Source: an uncultured Muribaculaceae bacterium
Lineage (GTDB): Bacteria > Bacteroidota > Bacteroidia > Bacteroidales > Muribaculaceae
Length of the DNA: 64,000 bases
Direction of reading: 5' to 3'
NCBI GenBank assembly: GCA_947627615.1
Contig: CANQWS010000008.1
Coordinates: forward strand, 1-64,000
The translations under genes and the position numbers were made by a program. Each line of letters begins with the position of its first letter. Position 1 is the first letter of the stretch. Shown piece by piece: positions 22,212 to 30,768 of this stretch. The notes below the pieces were generated by a model. It saw only the letters and a list, made by a program, of their open reading frames with translations, was not told where the DNA came from and ran no database searches.

Positions 22212-23378
22212 ATGTCACGTCACATAATTCTTGCAGATGACCCCGCGATAGTCCAGGAGCTTCTGCCTCTCACGTTCACCCGCCCCGTCAGCGAGATTCT
22301 TTTCGGCATCCTCACTCTGCGTCAGAAATGGGAGCACCTTCTCCCCGGCAGCTACGGATACATAACCACCGATTATCTCCGCGAGCTTTACCCCAACGAA
22401 AAGCCCGATGACCAGACTCTTGTCATAGCCTCCCACATAGTGGCCACCCCCGAACTGGCCGACGCCGTGGCCCTGCTGCTGCCGGGCGAGGCACTCACCG
22501 ACGCCGAGGGCTGCATTCTGGCCCGATGCGGAGAAGAACCCTCGCGCCGCATTCCCTTCCCCGGAAGAGTGACAGCCATTACACACGTCTACGACATTTT
22601 CGCCGGCAACGCCGACGCCATCCGCGCCGATTTCGAGATGCTGACCGAGGGCACCACCTGGCGCCCGCTGAGCAAGACCTGCACCGTGATAGGCACCGCG
22701 GCCCGCGTGTTTCTCGGCGAAGGCTCCAGAGCGGAGGGAGTCACCCTCAACACCGAGAGCGGACCCATCTACATTGGTCCCGGAGCCGAAATCATGGAAG
22801 GCTCATGCCTGCGCGGCCCCATAGCCATCCTTGACCATTCAACCGTCAACATGCTCACCCGCATCTATCCCGGCACAACCATCGGGCGCCACTGCAAGGT
22901 GGGCGGCGAGATAAACAATGCCGTGATCCACGATTTCACCAACAAGGCCCACGATGGATTCCTCGGAAACGCCGTCATAGGCTCGTGGTGCAACCTCGGC
23001 GCCGGATGCGTGGCCTCGAACCTCAAGAACGATTACACGGAAATCAAGCTGTGGAACTACCCTACCCGCCGCTTCCTCAAGACCGGACTCCAGTTCTGCG
23101 GACTCATCATGGGCGACCACTCCAAGGCCGGCATCAACACCATGTTCAACACCGCCACCACCGTGGGCGTCGGCGTCAACATCCACGGCACCGGATTCCC
23201 GCGCAACTTCGTAGGCTCGTTCTCCGAGGGAGGCGCCACCATGGGCTACTCCGAGGTTCCGCTCTCAAAATTCTTCGCCATAGTCCGCCGCGTAATGGCC
23301 CGCCGTAACGTGGAGCTGACTCCGGCCATCGAACACCTCTTCACCACCCTGCACCAGATCACCGAAGCCAACCGCTGA
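22212..23378 (+). CDS. GlmU-like sugar nucleotidyltransferase (NTP_transf_4 type)
   Basis: 388 residues. The N-terminal part (about 1-150) has the LLPLTFTRPVSEILFGILTL pattern of the NTP_transf_4 domain, and the C-terminal half is a left-handed beta helix of hexapeptide-like repeats (about 170-340: YIGPGAEIMEGSCL, GTTIGRHCKVGGEI, GAGCVASNLKNDY). The layout resembles GlmU but the classical GxGTRM loop is not seen. These proteins are widespread in Bacteroidetes and are annotated as putative sugar nucleotidyltransferases; substrate unknown. It ends at a strong hairpin. Confidence 0.8.
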   Translation: MSRHIILADDPAIVQELLPLTFTRPVSEILFGILTLRQKWEHLLPGSYGYITTDYLRELYPNEKPDDQTLVIASHIVATPELADAVALLLPGEALTDAEGCILARCGEEPSRRIPFPGRVTAITHVYDIFAGNADAIRADFEMLTEGTTWRPLSKTCTVIGTAARVFLGEGSRAEGVTLNTESGPIYIGPGAEIMEGSCLRGPIAILDHSTVNMLTRIYPGTTIGRHCKVGGEINNAVIHDFTNKAHDGFLGNAVIGSWCNLGAGCVASNLKNDYTEIKLWNYPTRRFLKTGLQFCGLIMGDHSKAGINTMFNTATTVGVGVNIHGTGFPRNFVGSFSEGGATMGYSEVPLSKFFAIVRRVMARRNVELTPAIEHLFTTLHQITEANR

Positions 23379-23408
23379 CCGGCAGCCGCTGACACATAAA
23401 CATCAGAC

Positions 23409-23436
23409 GGGGATGCGCTTCCAACAACGCATCCCC
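23409..23436. terminator. Convergent terminator hairpin
   Basis: GGGGATGCG (23409-23417) pairs perfectly with CGCATCCCC (23428-23436), between the plus-strand nucleotidyltransferase and the minus-strand barrel gene. T-runs are poor on the plus strand. Confidence 0.65.
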
Positions 23437-23465
23437 GCCCATTTCAAGCACTTTATTTTACCTAA

Positions 23466-24152
23466 TTAAAAGCGGTATCCGAGTGATACGGCAAGATTGC
23501 CTGTTGAGACGTGGCTCTTATCGCCGTCCTCGTCATATTTGAAGGCCTTGATGAAATCCGTTCCGTAGCTCACACCGAGGGTAATGCGGTTGTATTCGAA
23601 GCGGGCGCCTATGTGCCAGCCTAACTGGAAGCGGTTCCATGTGCCGTCTTCGCCCATGTCGTCCTTGTCAAATACGCTGTACCAGTCGCTTTCTTCGCCG
23701 TCGGGATCAATCTCCTTGGCCTTTCCGGTCAGATTGAAACGGAAATCAATACCGGCATACGGAGTCACGGCCATACCCTCGCCTACACCGAAACGCCATG
23801 CGTAGCTCACGGGAATGGAGAGACGCATCATCTGCATTTTCAGCTCATAGCCTTCGTCAGTGACGGAACCGAAGCCCATGTTGAATTTCAGACCGGCTTC
23901 AAGATACATGGGAAGCGAGCGGGAAAGGCCGAATCCACGGGTGTATTCCAGACCGAATCCGTTAAGGCCCATGGATTCCTTGCCGTTGAAGTCATAATGT
24001 TTGCCGCTGAGGTTGGTGTTGTCGTATGACACGCTTACCAGATTGTAGCCTCTGGGGGCATCGGTTTCTGACATCGACATGTCGCTGGCCAGCTGGGCCG
24101 AGGCGGAGATGGCCAATGTGGCCATGACTGCCAGAGAAATGAGTTTCTTCAT
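23466..24152 (-). CDS. Outer-membrane beta-barrel protein
   Basis: 228 residues with a signal peptide MKKLISLAVMATLAISASAQ. The mature part alternates amphipathic strands (YNLVSVSYDNTNLSGKHYD, GFGLEYTRGFGLSRSLPMYL, NRITLGVSYGTDFIKAF) and ends in a terminal aromatic, LAVSLGYRF, as outer-membrane barrels do. It fits the small porin-like/OprF-like barrels of Bacteroidetes. Function unknown. It lies 42 bases downstream of the propeller gene and is likely cotranscribed with it. Confidence 0.75.
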   Translation of the reverse strand: MKKLISLAVMATLAISASAQLASDMSMSETDAPRGYNLVSVSYDNTNLSGKHYDFNGKESMGLNGFGLEYTRGFGLSRSLPMYLEAGLKFNMGFGSVTDEGYELKMQMMRLSIPVSYAWRFGVGEGMAVTPYAGIDFRFNLTGKAKEIDPDGEESDWYSVFDKDDMGEDGTWNRFQLGWHIGARFEYNRITLGVSYGTDFIKAFKYDEDGDKSHVSTGNLAVSLGYRF

Positions 24153-24194
24153 TTTGTTTGATTGATTTTGGTTGATATTGATAGTAAGATCGGT

Positions 24195-25226
24195 TTAAAG
24201 ATTAAAATCCATCTTCCACACGTTGTAGCATCTGTTGGCCGAGCCGCGCTGGCTTATGAAATAGATGCTTTTGCCGTCGGGAGCCCAGATGGCCGAGAGG
24301 TCGTTGCCCGGATGATAGGTGAGCTGCGTGAACTGGCTGCCGTCGGTCCGCACACAGAATATGTCGGTGTTCATCTGCCCCTCCTTTTCCGAGATGCTCG
24401 AGCCGGTCACAAGCAGCCATTTCTTGTCGGGCGAAAGCACGGGGGTGGTGAAACTGCGTCCCGGTTCCGCGAGGATGATTTCCTCCACTCCGGTTTTCAT
24501 GTTGATTCGCCATATCTCGCTCTCCTTGCGGTCGGTGTAGCGGGTAATGTAAAGGAGGTCAGGCTCGCCGGGTACCACATACGGGGTCATGCCGCGCGAA
24601 TAGTTGCTGAACAGATTGGTCTTGCGGTCAAAGCTCCATATACTGAAATTCTGGCGACCCTCGCCACGGTGGAAATATATGGTGTTGCCGTCAGGCGTGA
24701 GCTGTCCGGCATAATCGTTGTCCACACCGTTGGAAATCTGTCTTACCACATTTCCCTGATAGGCGTCCACGAGATAGATTCCGTAATGTCCGTTGCGCAC
24801 CTCGGTGAAGCACAATGTCTTGTCATCCGGGCTCCATGTGAAGTCAGTGACATTGGTGCGGAACGTGCGCTGGGTGCTCGCGCCGCCTTTATGCGATGCC
24901 TTGACCATCACGTTCGAAGTTCCGTTCTTGTCATTCAGATAAGCGATCTTGCTGCCGTCCTTTGACAGTGCGAGCTGCGGGTTGACCCACCATGAAAGCG
25001 CGTCGAGCACGTTCTTCTTTCCGAGAAGGCTCTTGTTGAGTTTCACCAGATGCGGATTCACGGCGTCGGCATCCTCGGTGATTTTCTCAAATTTGGCACC
25101 ACCCTCTTCGGGCACGTAAACTACAGCGTAATCAAATTTAACTTTCTTGGCCTGTACCGTTGACTGGCACATACAGCCGAATGCGAGCAAACATGCTATG
25201 GCTCCAATTCTTAAATACTTTTCCAT
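24195..25226 (-). CDS. Secreted TolB-like beta-propeller protein
   Basis: 343 residues with a signal sequence (LRIGAIACLLAFGCMCQSTV). Repeats of the PD40 type fill the protein: NPQLALSKDGSKIAYLN, TDFTWSPDDKTLCFTE, AGQLTPDGNTIYFHR, TPVLSPDKKWLLVTG, SAIWAPDGKSIYFIS. Five or six blades are visible. The fold is that of the TolB C-terminal propeller, but no TolB N-terminal domain is present. It probably acts in the periplasm or at the cell surface, perhaps with the barrel protein downstream; no substrate can be given. Confidence 0.75.
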   Translation of the reverse strand: MEKYLRIGAIACLLAFGCMCQSTVQAKKVKFDYAVVYVPEEGGAKFEKITEDADAVNPHLVKLNKSLLGKKNVLDALSWWVNPQLALSKDGSKIAYLNDKNGTSNVMVKASHKGGASTQRTFRTNVTDFTWSPDDKTLCFTEVRNGHYGIYLVDAYQGNVVRQISNGVDNDYAGQLTPDGNTIYFHRGEGRQNFSIWSFDRKTNLFSNYSRGMTPYVVPGEPDLLYITRYTDRKESEIWRINMKTGVEEIILAEPGRSFTTPVLSPDKKWLLVTGSSISEKEGQMNTDIFCVRTDGSQFTQLTYHPGNDLSAIWAPDGKSIYFISQRGSANRCYNVWKMDFNL

Positions 25227-25229
25227 TGC

Positions 25230-25262
25230 TTAATTTTGCGTGTGATTATTCCGCAAAATTAA
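25230..25262. promoter_or_regulatory. Inverted repeat covering the -7 box of the propeller gene
   Basis: TTAATTTTGCG (25230-25240) and CGCAAAATTAA (25252-25262) are perfect inverted arms of 11 bases with an 11-base spacer. The right arm contains TAATTTTG on the minus strand (25254-25261), a perfect -7 box; the left arm is its mirror on the plus strand. It may be an operator or two facing -7 boxes. Confidence 0.5.
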
Positions 25263-25352
25263 ATAATATTTCACATTACCCCCCCCATCCGTTAAATCAT
25301 GTTAACGTGTGAAAAATAATCCCGGCAATCATATTTCGGGACCTGACATATT

Positions 25353-25388
25353 TATAGCGACCCACCACTATATACTACCATCGCTATA
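25353..25388 (-). terminator. AT-rich hairpin after the antiporter gene
   Basis: TATAGCGA (25353-25360) pairs with TCGCTATA (25381-25388), 36 bases past the antiporter stop. Low GC and no clear T-run make it a weak terminator candidate. Confidence 0.35.
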
Positions 25389-25423
25389 TAACAAATTGAG
25401 TAGCCATATAGACTGTGGGGACA

Positions 25424-27619
25424 TCACAGGTCGGGACGGTTTCGCTTCTCCGGGTTGAACCAGCGGCGTTTCAGGCGATGGAGCGCGGCCATGTATCTGG
25501 TCAGGCGGACCCAGAGGGCCGACGGCACGGCCTCTACGTCGCCGCTTATGGCGTCGCCCATGCTCGGAACCACGGCCTCAGCTCCGAACTGCTCGGGATA
25601 AATCAGTATCAGATTGTTCTGAACAAAGTATTTTTGCAGGAATTCAGGCAGCGAGGCCATGTAATCGTTGTACGACACCGATTCGCGGCGCGCCGTGATC
25701 ACTACGAACAGGTCGTCGTCGATAATCTTGTTGGCCAGCAGCACAATGTCGTCCCAGCTGTCCATGGTCCGGTATTCGTGGCGTATGCCGTATTTGCCGT
25801 ATTTCAGCACCGATTCTATGCTCTTGCGAGTGGTCTGGGTGGAGAAAATCACCGTCTTGCAGCCGAGTTGCCGCCCGAGATTGCCTATGCATTTGACCCA
25901 GCGCACGAATCCGGTCTCGAACTCGGCCTTGTCGGGCACCGCCACAACAATGCGGCGCACGGTGTTGACCGGTATGTAGCACCTCGAAATCACTATCATG
26001 CGGTAGGTGGAGCGTATCAGCTGTGTCAGTTTCTCGCCGAAGAACGAGTCTATGACTGTGGTGCGCCGGTGAAGGCCTATCACCACCTCGTTGATGTCGC
26101 GTTCCTCCATGGTGTTGAGCAGACCGGTTACGAAATTCAGGTCATAGCGCTCGATGGGGTGCAGAGGCACATCCACGCTCGCCGCCGTCTGCTCGGCTAT
26201 GTCGAGCGAGTTCTGCCCCACGGCGCGTGACGAGGCCGAATTGTCGTTCCGGACATGCAGGGCATAGAAATGATTGTGGCCTCCGGGCTTGACATCGTGA
26301 ATCATCAGGGCGAGGCTCACAAGCTCTGTCGCCGTCAGCGGATTGACCACCGGAATCAGGGTGTTGACCACGGGCGTCATCCTCGCCTCCTTGTCGCGGT
26401 CCTCCACAGGTTCGTCGGAGAGCGTGATCAGCTTCAGCTTCTGCGCGGCGCGCGCCGTACCTATCGATGAAACGGTGCATGTCACCAGAATCATCACCAC
26501 GGTGGCGTCAAGCACCGTCTCGTTGAAAATATCTATTCTGTAACCGATCGATACCACTGCGAGGGCCACGGCCGTGTGGGCGTTCGATAGCTGGTACATG
26601 AGCGAGCGCTCCACGGGCATCATCCTGAAAGAGCGCTGGGTGAACCATGCCGCGAGCCATTTCCCGGCCATGGCGGTGGCGCACATGATCACGGCCACAT
26701 AAAGGGTGTCCCAGCCGGAGAAAAGCGCCTTGACATTGATGAGCATGCCAACACCTATCAGGAAGTAAGGGATGAACAGCGCATTGCCCACAAACTCTAT
26801 GCGCCCCATCAGCGACGAGCGGATTGGAATGAAACGGTTGAGGACAATTCCCGCGAAGAACGCGCCGAAAACGCCCTCTATGCCTATCCACACCGCCGTC
26901 TCCGCCGCGAGAAACACCATGGCGAGGATATAGACGAACTGGGCTATGGGGTCATTGTAACGTTTGAAGAACCACCGCGTTATGCGCGGATAGAGATACA
27001 CACCCGCCAGACAGTAGACCAGCAGGCCGGCAAGAAGTTTCCCAATGATGAGAAATCCGAACTCGTCGTCGCGCCCCACGCTGACAGCTCCGGCAAGCAC
27101 CATAAGGGAGCCAAGCACGGTGAAAATGGTTCCGGCCACAGCTATCACCACGGCACGGTTGCGGGTCAGGCCGTAGCGTGACACAATCGGGTAGGCCAGA
27201 AGCGTGTGGGCGGCGAACATCGACGCCAGAAGCACCGAGGTCAGCACGTCGAACTTCAGGAACGTCATGCCCGAGAACACACCGGCCAGAAGCGGTATGC
27301 CGAACGTGAACAACCCGAACACCACCCCCTTCCTGAGGTTGCGCTTGAGGTGGTACATGTCGATTTCCACGCCGGCGAGGAACATCAGGTAGAGAAGTCC
27401 CACCTGACCGAACACCTCGAAACTCATGTCGCGCGCAAGCACGTTGAATCCGTAGGGACCCAGAGCCATACCCGCCAGTATCATGCCTATCACATGGGGC
27501 ATCTTCAGGCGGTTCAGAATCAGGGGCACCAGCAGAATCACCGCCAGCACTATCAGGAAAATAAGCACAGGCGATGAAACAAGCGGATGAGTGGCAGGTA
27601 TGGCCAGCAGGGAAATCAT
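25424..27619 (-). CDS. Cation:proton antiporter (KefB/CPA2 type) with cytoplasmic USP-like domains
   Basis: 731 residues. Residues about 10-400 form the Na+/H+ exchanger membrane domain (LNRLKMPHVIGMILAGMALG, FLAGVEIDMYHLKRNLRKG, EGVFGAFFAGIVLNRFIP). The second half is soluble and resembles two universal-stress-protein-like modules (VIGLHRRTTVIDSFFGEKL, VRRIVVAVPDKAEFETGF). It exchanges monovalent cations for protons across the inner membrane; ion choice cannot be read. No RCK domain is seen. It follows asd by 25 bases. Confidence 0.88.
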   Translation of the reverse strand: MISLLAIPATHPLVSSPVLIFLIVLAVILLVPLILNRLKMPHVIGMILAGMALGPYGFNVLARDMSFEVFGQVGLLYLMFLAGVEIDMYHLKRNLRKGVVFGLFTFGIPLLAGVFSGMTFLKFDVLTSVLLASMFAAHTLLAYPIVSRYGLTRNRAVVIAVAGTIFTVLGSLMVLAGAVSVGRDDEFGFLIIGKLLAGLLVYCLAGVYLYPRITRWFFKRYNDPIAQFVYILAMVFLAAETAVWIGIEGVFGAFFAGIVLNRFIPIRSSLMGRIEFVGNALFIPYFLIGVGMLINVKALFSGWDTLYVAVIMCATAMAGKWLAAWFTQRSFRMMPVERSLMYQLSNAHTAVALAVVSIGYRIDIFNETVLDATVVMILVTCTVSSIGTARAAQKLKLITLSDEPVEDRDKEARMTPVVNTLIPVVNPLTATELVSLALMIHDVKPGGHNHFYALHVRNDNSASSRAVGQNSLDIAEQTAASVDVPLHPIERYDLNFVTGLLNTMEERDINEVVIGLHRRTTVIDSFFGEKLTQLIRSTYRMIVISRCYIPVNTVRRIVVAVPDKAEFETGFVRWVKCIGNLGRQLGCKTVIFSTQTTRKSIESVLKYGKYGIRHEYRTMDSWDDIVLLANKIIDDDLFVVITARRESVSYNDYMASLPEFLQKYFVQNNLILIYPEQFGAEAVVPSMGDAISGDVEAVPSALWVRLTRYMAALHRLKRRWFNPEKRNRPDL

Positions 27620-27644
27620 TGTCGGTCGGCGGATTATGGCCGCA

Positions 27645-28655
27645 TCAGCGGCTGTGGCGAAGGATGTGCTGCGCTATCTGCACGGCATTGAGCGCGGCTC
27701 CTTTCTTGATCTGGTCGCCGACAATCCAGAATGCCAGGCCGCAAGGGTCGGCAAGGTCTTTGCGCAGTCGGCCAACGTAGACCGGATCGCTTCCGGCGGC
27801 GTCGAGAGGCATGGGATATTTCTTGTTCTCGGGCTCGTCGACCATCACTATTCCCTCGGCTTCGGCAAGGGCTTTTCTGACGGTATCGAGTTCGAGAGGT
27901 TCGGCGGTCTCCACCCACACGGCCTCGCTGTGGGCACGCATCACCGGCACACGCACACACATGGCGCTGACCCTGATGTCAGGCGCATGCATTATCTTGC
28001 GGGTCTCGTTGAACATCTTCATTTCCTCTTTGGTGTAACCGTTGTCGGTGAACACGTCAACCTGAGGAATCACGTTGTAGGCCAGCTGATAGGCGAACTT
28101 GTCAATCGTAGGCTCCTGACCGTTCTGCAGCTCGGCATACTGCTTGACCAGCTCGTCCATGGCGGCCGCTCCGGCGCCGCTCGCGGCCTGATATGTGGCC
28201 ACATGCACCCGGCGAATCGGACTGAGGTCGTTGATGGGCTTCAGTGCCACGACCATCTGGATTGTGGTGCAGTTGGGATTGGCTATGATGCGGCGCGGGG
28301 TATTGAAGGCATCGTCGCCGTTGACTTCCGGAACAACCAGAGGCACGTCCTCGTCCATACGGAAAGCGCTGGAATTGTCAATCATCAGTGCGCCGTGGGC
28401 GGTGATTACGGGGGCATATTCTTTCGACACTCCCGCCCCGGCCGAGGCAAAGGCTATGTCAATGTCGCGGAAATCGTCGGGATTGTGCCGTAGTTCCTGC
28501 ACGGTATAGTCCTTGCCGCGGAATGTGTATTTGCGGCCCGCGCTGCGGCTGGAACCGAAAAGTTTCAGATTGTCAATGGGGAAATCCTGCTCATCGAGCA
28601 CGCGGAGAAACTCCTGACCGACAGCACCGCTGGCGCCAACTATTGCAATGTTCAT
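27645..28655 (-). CDS. asd: Aspartate-semialdehyde dehydrogenase
   Basis: Reduces aspartyl phosphate to aspartate semialdehyde for lysine, threonine, methionine and diaminopimelate synthesis. 336 residues: N-terminal NADP fold [16 protein letters not shown], the active Cys in [10 protein letters not shown] (Cys129), [18 protein letters not shown], and [15 protein letters not shown] with the catalytic His. It has its own promoter (28690-28720) and reads into the antiporter gene. Confidence 0.97.
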   Translation of the reverse strand: MNIAIVGASGAVGQEFLRVLDEQDFPIDNLKLFGSSRSAGRKYTFRGKDYTVQELRHNPDDFRDIDIAFASAGAGVSKEYAPVITAHGALMIDNSSAFRMDEDVPLVVPEVNGDDAFNTPRRIIANPNCTTIQMVVALKPINDLSPIRRVHVATYQAASGAGAAAMDELVKQYAELQNGQEPTIDKFAYQLAYNVIPQVDVFTDNGYTKEEMKMFNETRKIMHAPDIRVSAMCVRVPVMRAHSEAVWVETAEPLELDTVRKALAEAEGIVMVDEPENKKYPMPLDAAGSDPVYVGRLRKDLADPCGLAFWIVGDQIKKGAALNAVQIAQHILRHSR

Positions 28656-28689
28656 CTTATGGATTCTTTTGTAGTAAATAAATTTACTG

Positions 28690-28720
28690 CAAAGTTACGA
28701 TTTTCCCCCGGTTCCCCAAA
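28690..28720 (-). promoter_or_regulatory. Promoter of asd
   Basis: On the minus strand TAACTTTG (28690-28697) with TTTG (28717-28720) 19 bases upstream; predicted leader about 30 nt. Confidence 0.7.
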
Positions 28721-28786
28721 GCGCCGGTTTCACAAATTCCCCGCTGAAGGCCGCACTTGCCTGACTCGCCTCAACACAATAGCAAA

Positions 28787-28820
28787 TTGTCAGCAAATAG
28801 CCGCAAAATATTATATTTTG
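28787..28820 (+). promoter_or_regulatory. Promoter of the two-module secreted protein
   Basis: TTG (28787-28789) and a TATATTTTG-like -7 box ending at 28820, about 22 bases apart. The -7 box has one extra base against TAnnTTTG. It implies that translation starts downstream of about 28826. Confidence 0.45.
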
Positions 28821-28862
28821 CAACCTAATCAAGATTTTTCCAAAATTTTACCAAATATTTCT

Positions 28863-30182
28863 TTGTTTTTTGTTTACATTTTTAAAATATTACTCACCGT
28901 CGCATTGGCAGCCGTTTCGGCAAACGCCGAAGTCAACATCACAACAATGACGAAAGCCGCGGAGGCTGAAAGAGCGGACATTCCGCTGCTGCGCACAGCC
29001 GCTCCCATAACGGCCATCAGCCGCACGGCCACCGATTACAGCAAGGAGACATGGAACTCCATAGGTCAGGGCAAATATATTGCTTCGGAAATAGCGGGAT
29101 GCTATGGAGTCTCCATTGAGCCGGTGGATGTCCAGGTCTTTGAATCGCAGGGCACCAAGGGGCTGTACAAAGTGGTAGGTGTGTGGCCCGAAATTTTCAG
29201 CAACGGAAACGGAACGATTTACATTGACGCCTCGGATCCCGAATTCGTTCAGGTAAAAAAGCAGTCAGTAGGCATCAAGGACGATGTCGACGGTATGACT
29301 TACATCAGCTCGATGTCAGCTATCGCCTTAGACGAGTACAATTACACAAAAGAAACGTTCCTCGCCGGCTTCAGTGACCAGAATGCCTACGTCAAGGAAG
29401 GCAACATTGTGTTCCCCGAAGGCTCGCTTTCACTCCAGTGGCCTGAAGCCCCCGAGAACGGCAAATACGGCACTGACCCCACCGAATGGTACTCCTACGC
29501 CGAGAACACCGGACGCCTTGTGCTTCCCGGCGCAGAATACGTTGACCCCTGGGGCGATGCTGTTGACGGAACAATAGTCGAAACGAGCATAAGCCCGTTG
29601 TTCTCGAAGACGAACACAAATCCTTATCAGGTGAAAGTGTATCGCAACAGTGAGTCCGGTCTTTACCGTATAAAGGAAACGTGGAAACAGCTTTATACCG
29701 CATTGGGAATCCAATCCACAAGCCCAGATCTTGACATAGACGCCTCGGACCCTGACAATATGATTATTGAGTTGCAGCCTATCGGCATAAACGGAGGCGA
29801 AACCGATGGAAAATATTACGTAATGAGTCTCAGCTATTATAACAGCCTCGGCGATGAACCAACGGAGACCGCGGATGAATTCAAGATAACGCTCAAGAAC
29901 AATGGCGACGGCACTTCCACAATCACAATGCCCTACCGTTCCACCCGCCTTTATGCCGCCACCTCCAATCAGATATATTATGCCAATAATATCCAGACAC
30001 CTACCACCATCACCTTTAAGACGTTCACTTCAGCCATCGGAAATATAGGCACCGATGCCGCCGATTACAATGCCGAAGCCGTCTACTACAACCTTCAGGG
30101 CGTGAAGGTCGACAAACCCGCCGCCGGACAGCTTGTCATCAAGCGTCAGGGCTCAAAGGTGACAAAGGAGATAATCCGCTGA
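28863..30182 (+). CDS. Secreted protein with duplicated module and possible T9SS-like C-terminus
   Basis: Not recognised as a named family. The open frame reaches back to 28659, but a promoter lies inside that stretch and the first signal-peptide-like segment is FFVYIFKILLTVALAAVSANAE, so a TTG start at 28863 is chosen (about 439 residues). Two similar modules follow, at about 29065-29560 and 29560-30030: each has a GLYK/GLYR segment with W, then IDASDP, then a VGI/IGI-x-DG-Y stretch. The end, VYYNLQGVKV then GQLVIKRQGSKVTKEI, resembles short sorting-type tails of Bacteroidales secreted proteins. Function unknown. Confidence 0.6.
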   Translation: MFFVYIFKILLTVALAAVSANAEVNITTMTKAAEAERADIPLLRTAAPITAISRTATDYSKETWNSIGQGKYIASEIAGCYGVSIEPVDVQVFESQGTKGLYKVVGVWPEIFSNGNGTIYIDASDPEFVQVKKQSVGIKDDVDGMTYISSMSAIALDEYNYTKETFLAGFSDQNAYVKEGNIVFPEGSLSLQWPEAPENGKYGTDPTEWYSYAENTGRLVLPGAEYVDPWGDAVDGTIVETSISPLFSKTNTNPYQVKVYRNSESGLYRIKETWKQLYTALGIQSTSPDLDIDASDPDNMIIELQPIGINGGETDGKYYVMSLSYYNSLGDEPTETADEFKITLKNNGDGTSTITMPYRSTRLYAATSNQIYYANNIQTPTTITFKTFTSAIGNIGTDAADYNAEAVYYNLQGVKVDKPAAGQLVIKRQGSKVTKEIIR

Positions 30183-30213
30183 CCCTGACCGGTCGGTAAC
30201 CGATTGATACAGC

Positions 30214-30252
30214 GCGTCCGCGTCAACCTGATCTGTTCAGGGACGCGGACGC
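30214..30252. terminator. Bidirectional terminator
   Basis: GCGTCCGCGTC (30214-30224) pairs perfectly with GACGCGGACGC (30242-30252), followed on the plus strand by AATTTATTTTA. It separates the plus-strand secreted-protein gene from cdd. Confidence 0.8.
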
Positions 30253-30275
30253 AATTTATTTTATCAGGGAATCCG

Positions 30276-30749
30276 TCAGAACTCGGAGAACGAGAGCGGC
30301 AGCAGCGAACGCACCGACGGGAGTTCGTAGACGCAGTCGCGGCCGGCAAGAAACACCTTCACGTCATGACCGGCCAGGGTCTCGTATTCGAGAAGCGCCT
30401 GACGGCACGCGCCGCAGGGCGGAATCGGGTCGTCCACAAATTCGCCGTCGGTTCCGCGGGCGGCAATGGCTATGGTCTCGAACTTGGCCTCGGGATACCG
30501 GGCGTGGGCATAATAGCATGCCGTGCGCTCGGCACAGAGGCTCGAAGGATAGGCCACGTTTTCCTGATTGGCGCCGGTGACAATCTCGCCGTTGTCAAGC
30601 AGAATGGCGGCGCCTACGCGGAAATGGCTGTAGGGCGAATAGGAACGGAACGTAGCCTGGCGGGCTTCCGCCACGAGTCCGGCCGCCGTGGCGGGCAACT
30701 CATCGAATCCCCATACTTTCATGGGGCATACAATCTCTTTCGTCTTCAT
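30276..30749 (-). CDS. cdd: Cytidine deaminase
   Basis: Deaminates cytidine and deoxycytidine in pyrimidine salvage; small zinc enzyme. 157 residues. Zinc and catalytic residues: CAERTACYY (Cys72, Glu74) and PPCGACRQALLE (Cys112, Cys115). Substrate-side motif SHFRVGAAILLDNGEIVTGA is present. It is the last gene of an operon with the dipeptidase (19-base gap) and the hydrolase. Confidence 0.95.
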   Translation of the reverse strand: MKTKEIVCPMKVWGFDELPATAAGLVAEARQATFRSYSPYSHFRVGAAILLDNGEIVTGANQENVAYPSSLCAERTACYYAHARYPEAKFETIAIAARGTDGEFVDDPIPPCGACRQALLEYETLAGHDVKVFLAGRDCVYELPSVRSLLPLSFSEF

Positions 30750-30768
30750 GGTTCAAGGGTTTGTTTTG

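Noticed and set aside
28659..28862. N-terminal extension of the two-module secreted protein
   Set aside because: It covers the promoters of asd and of the gene itself, lacks secretion features, and precedes the likely signal peptide.
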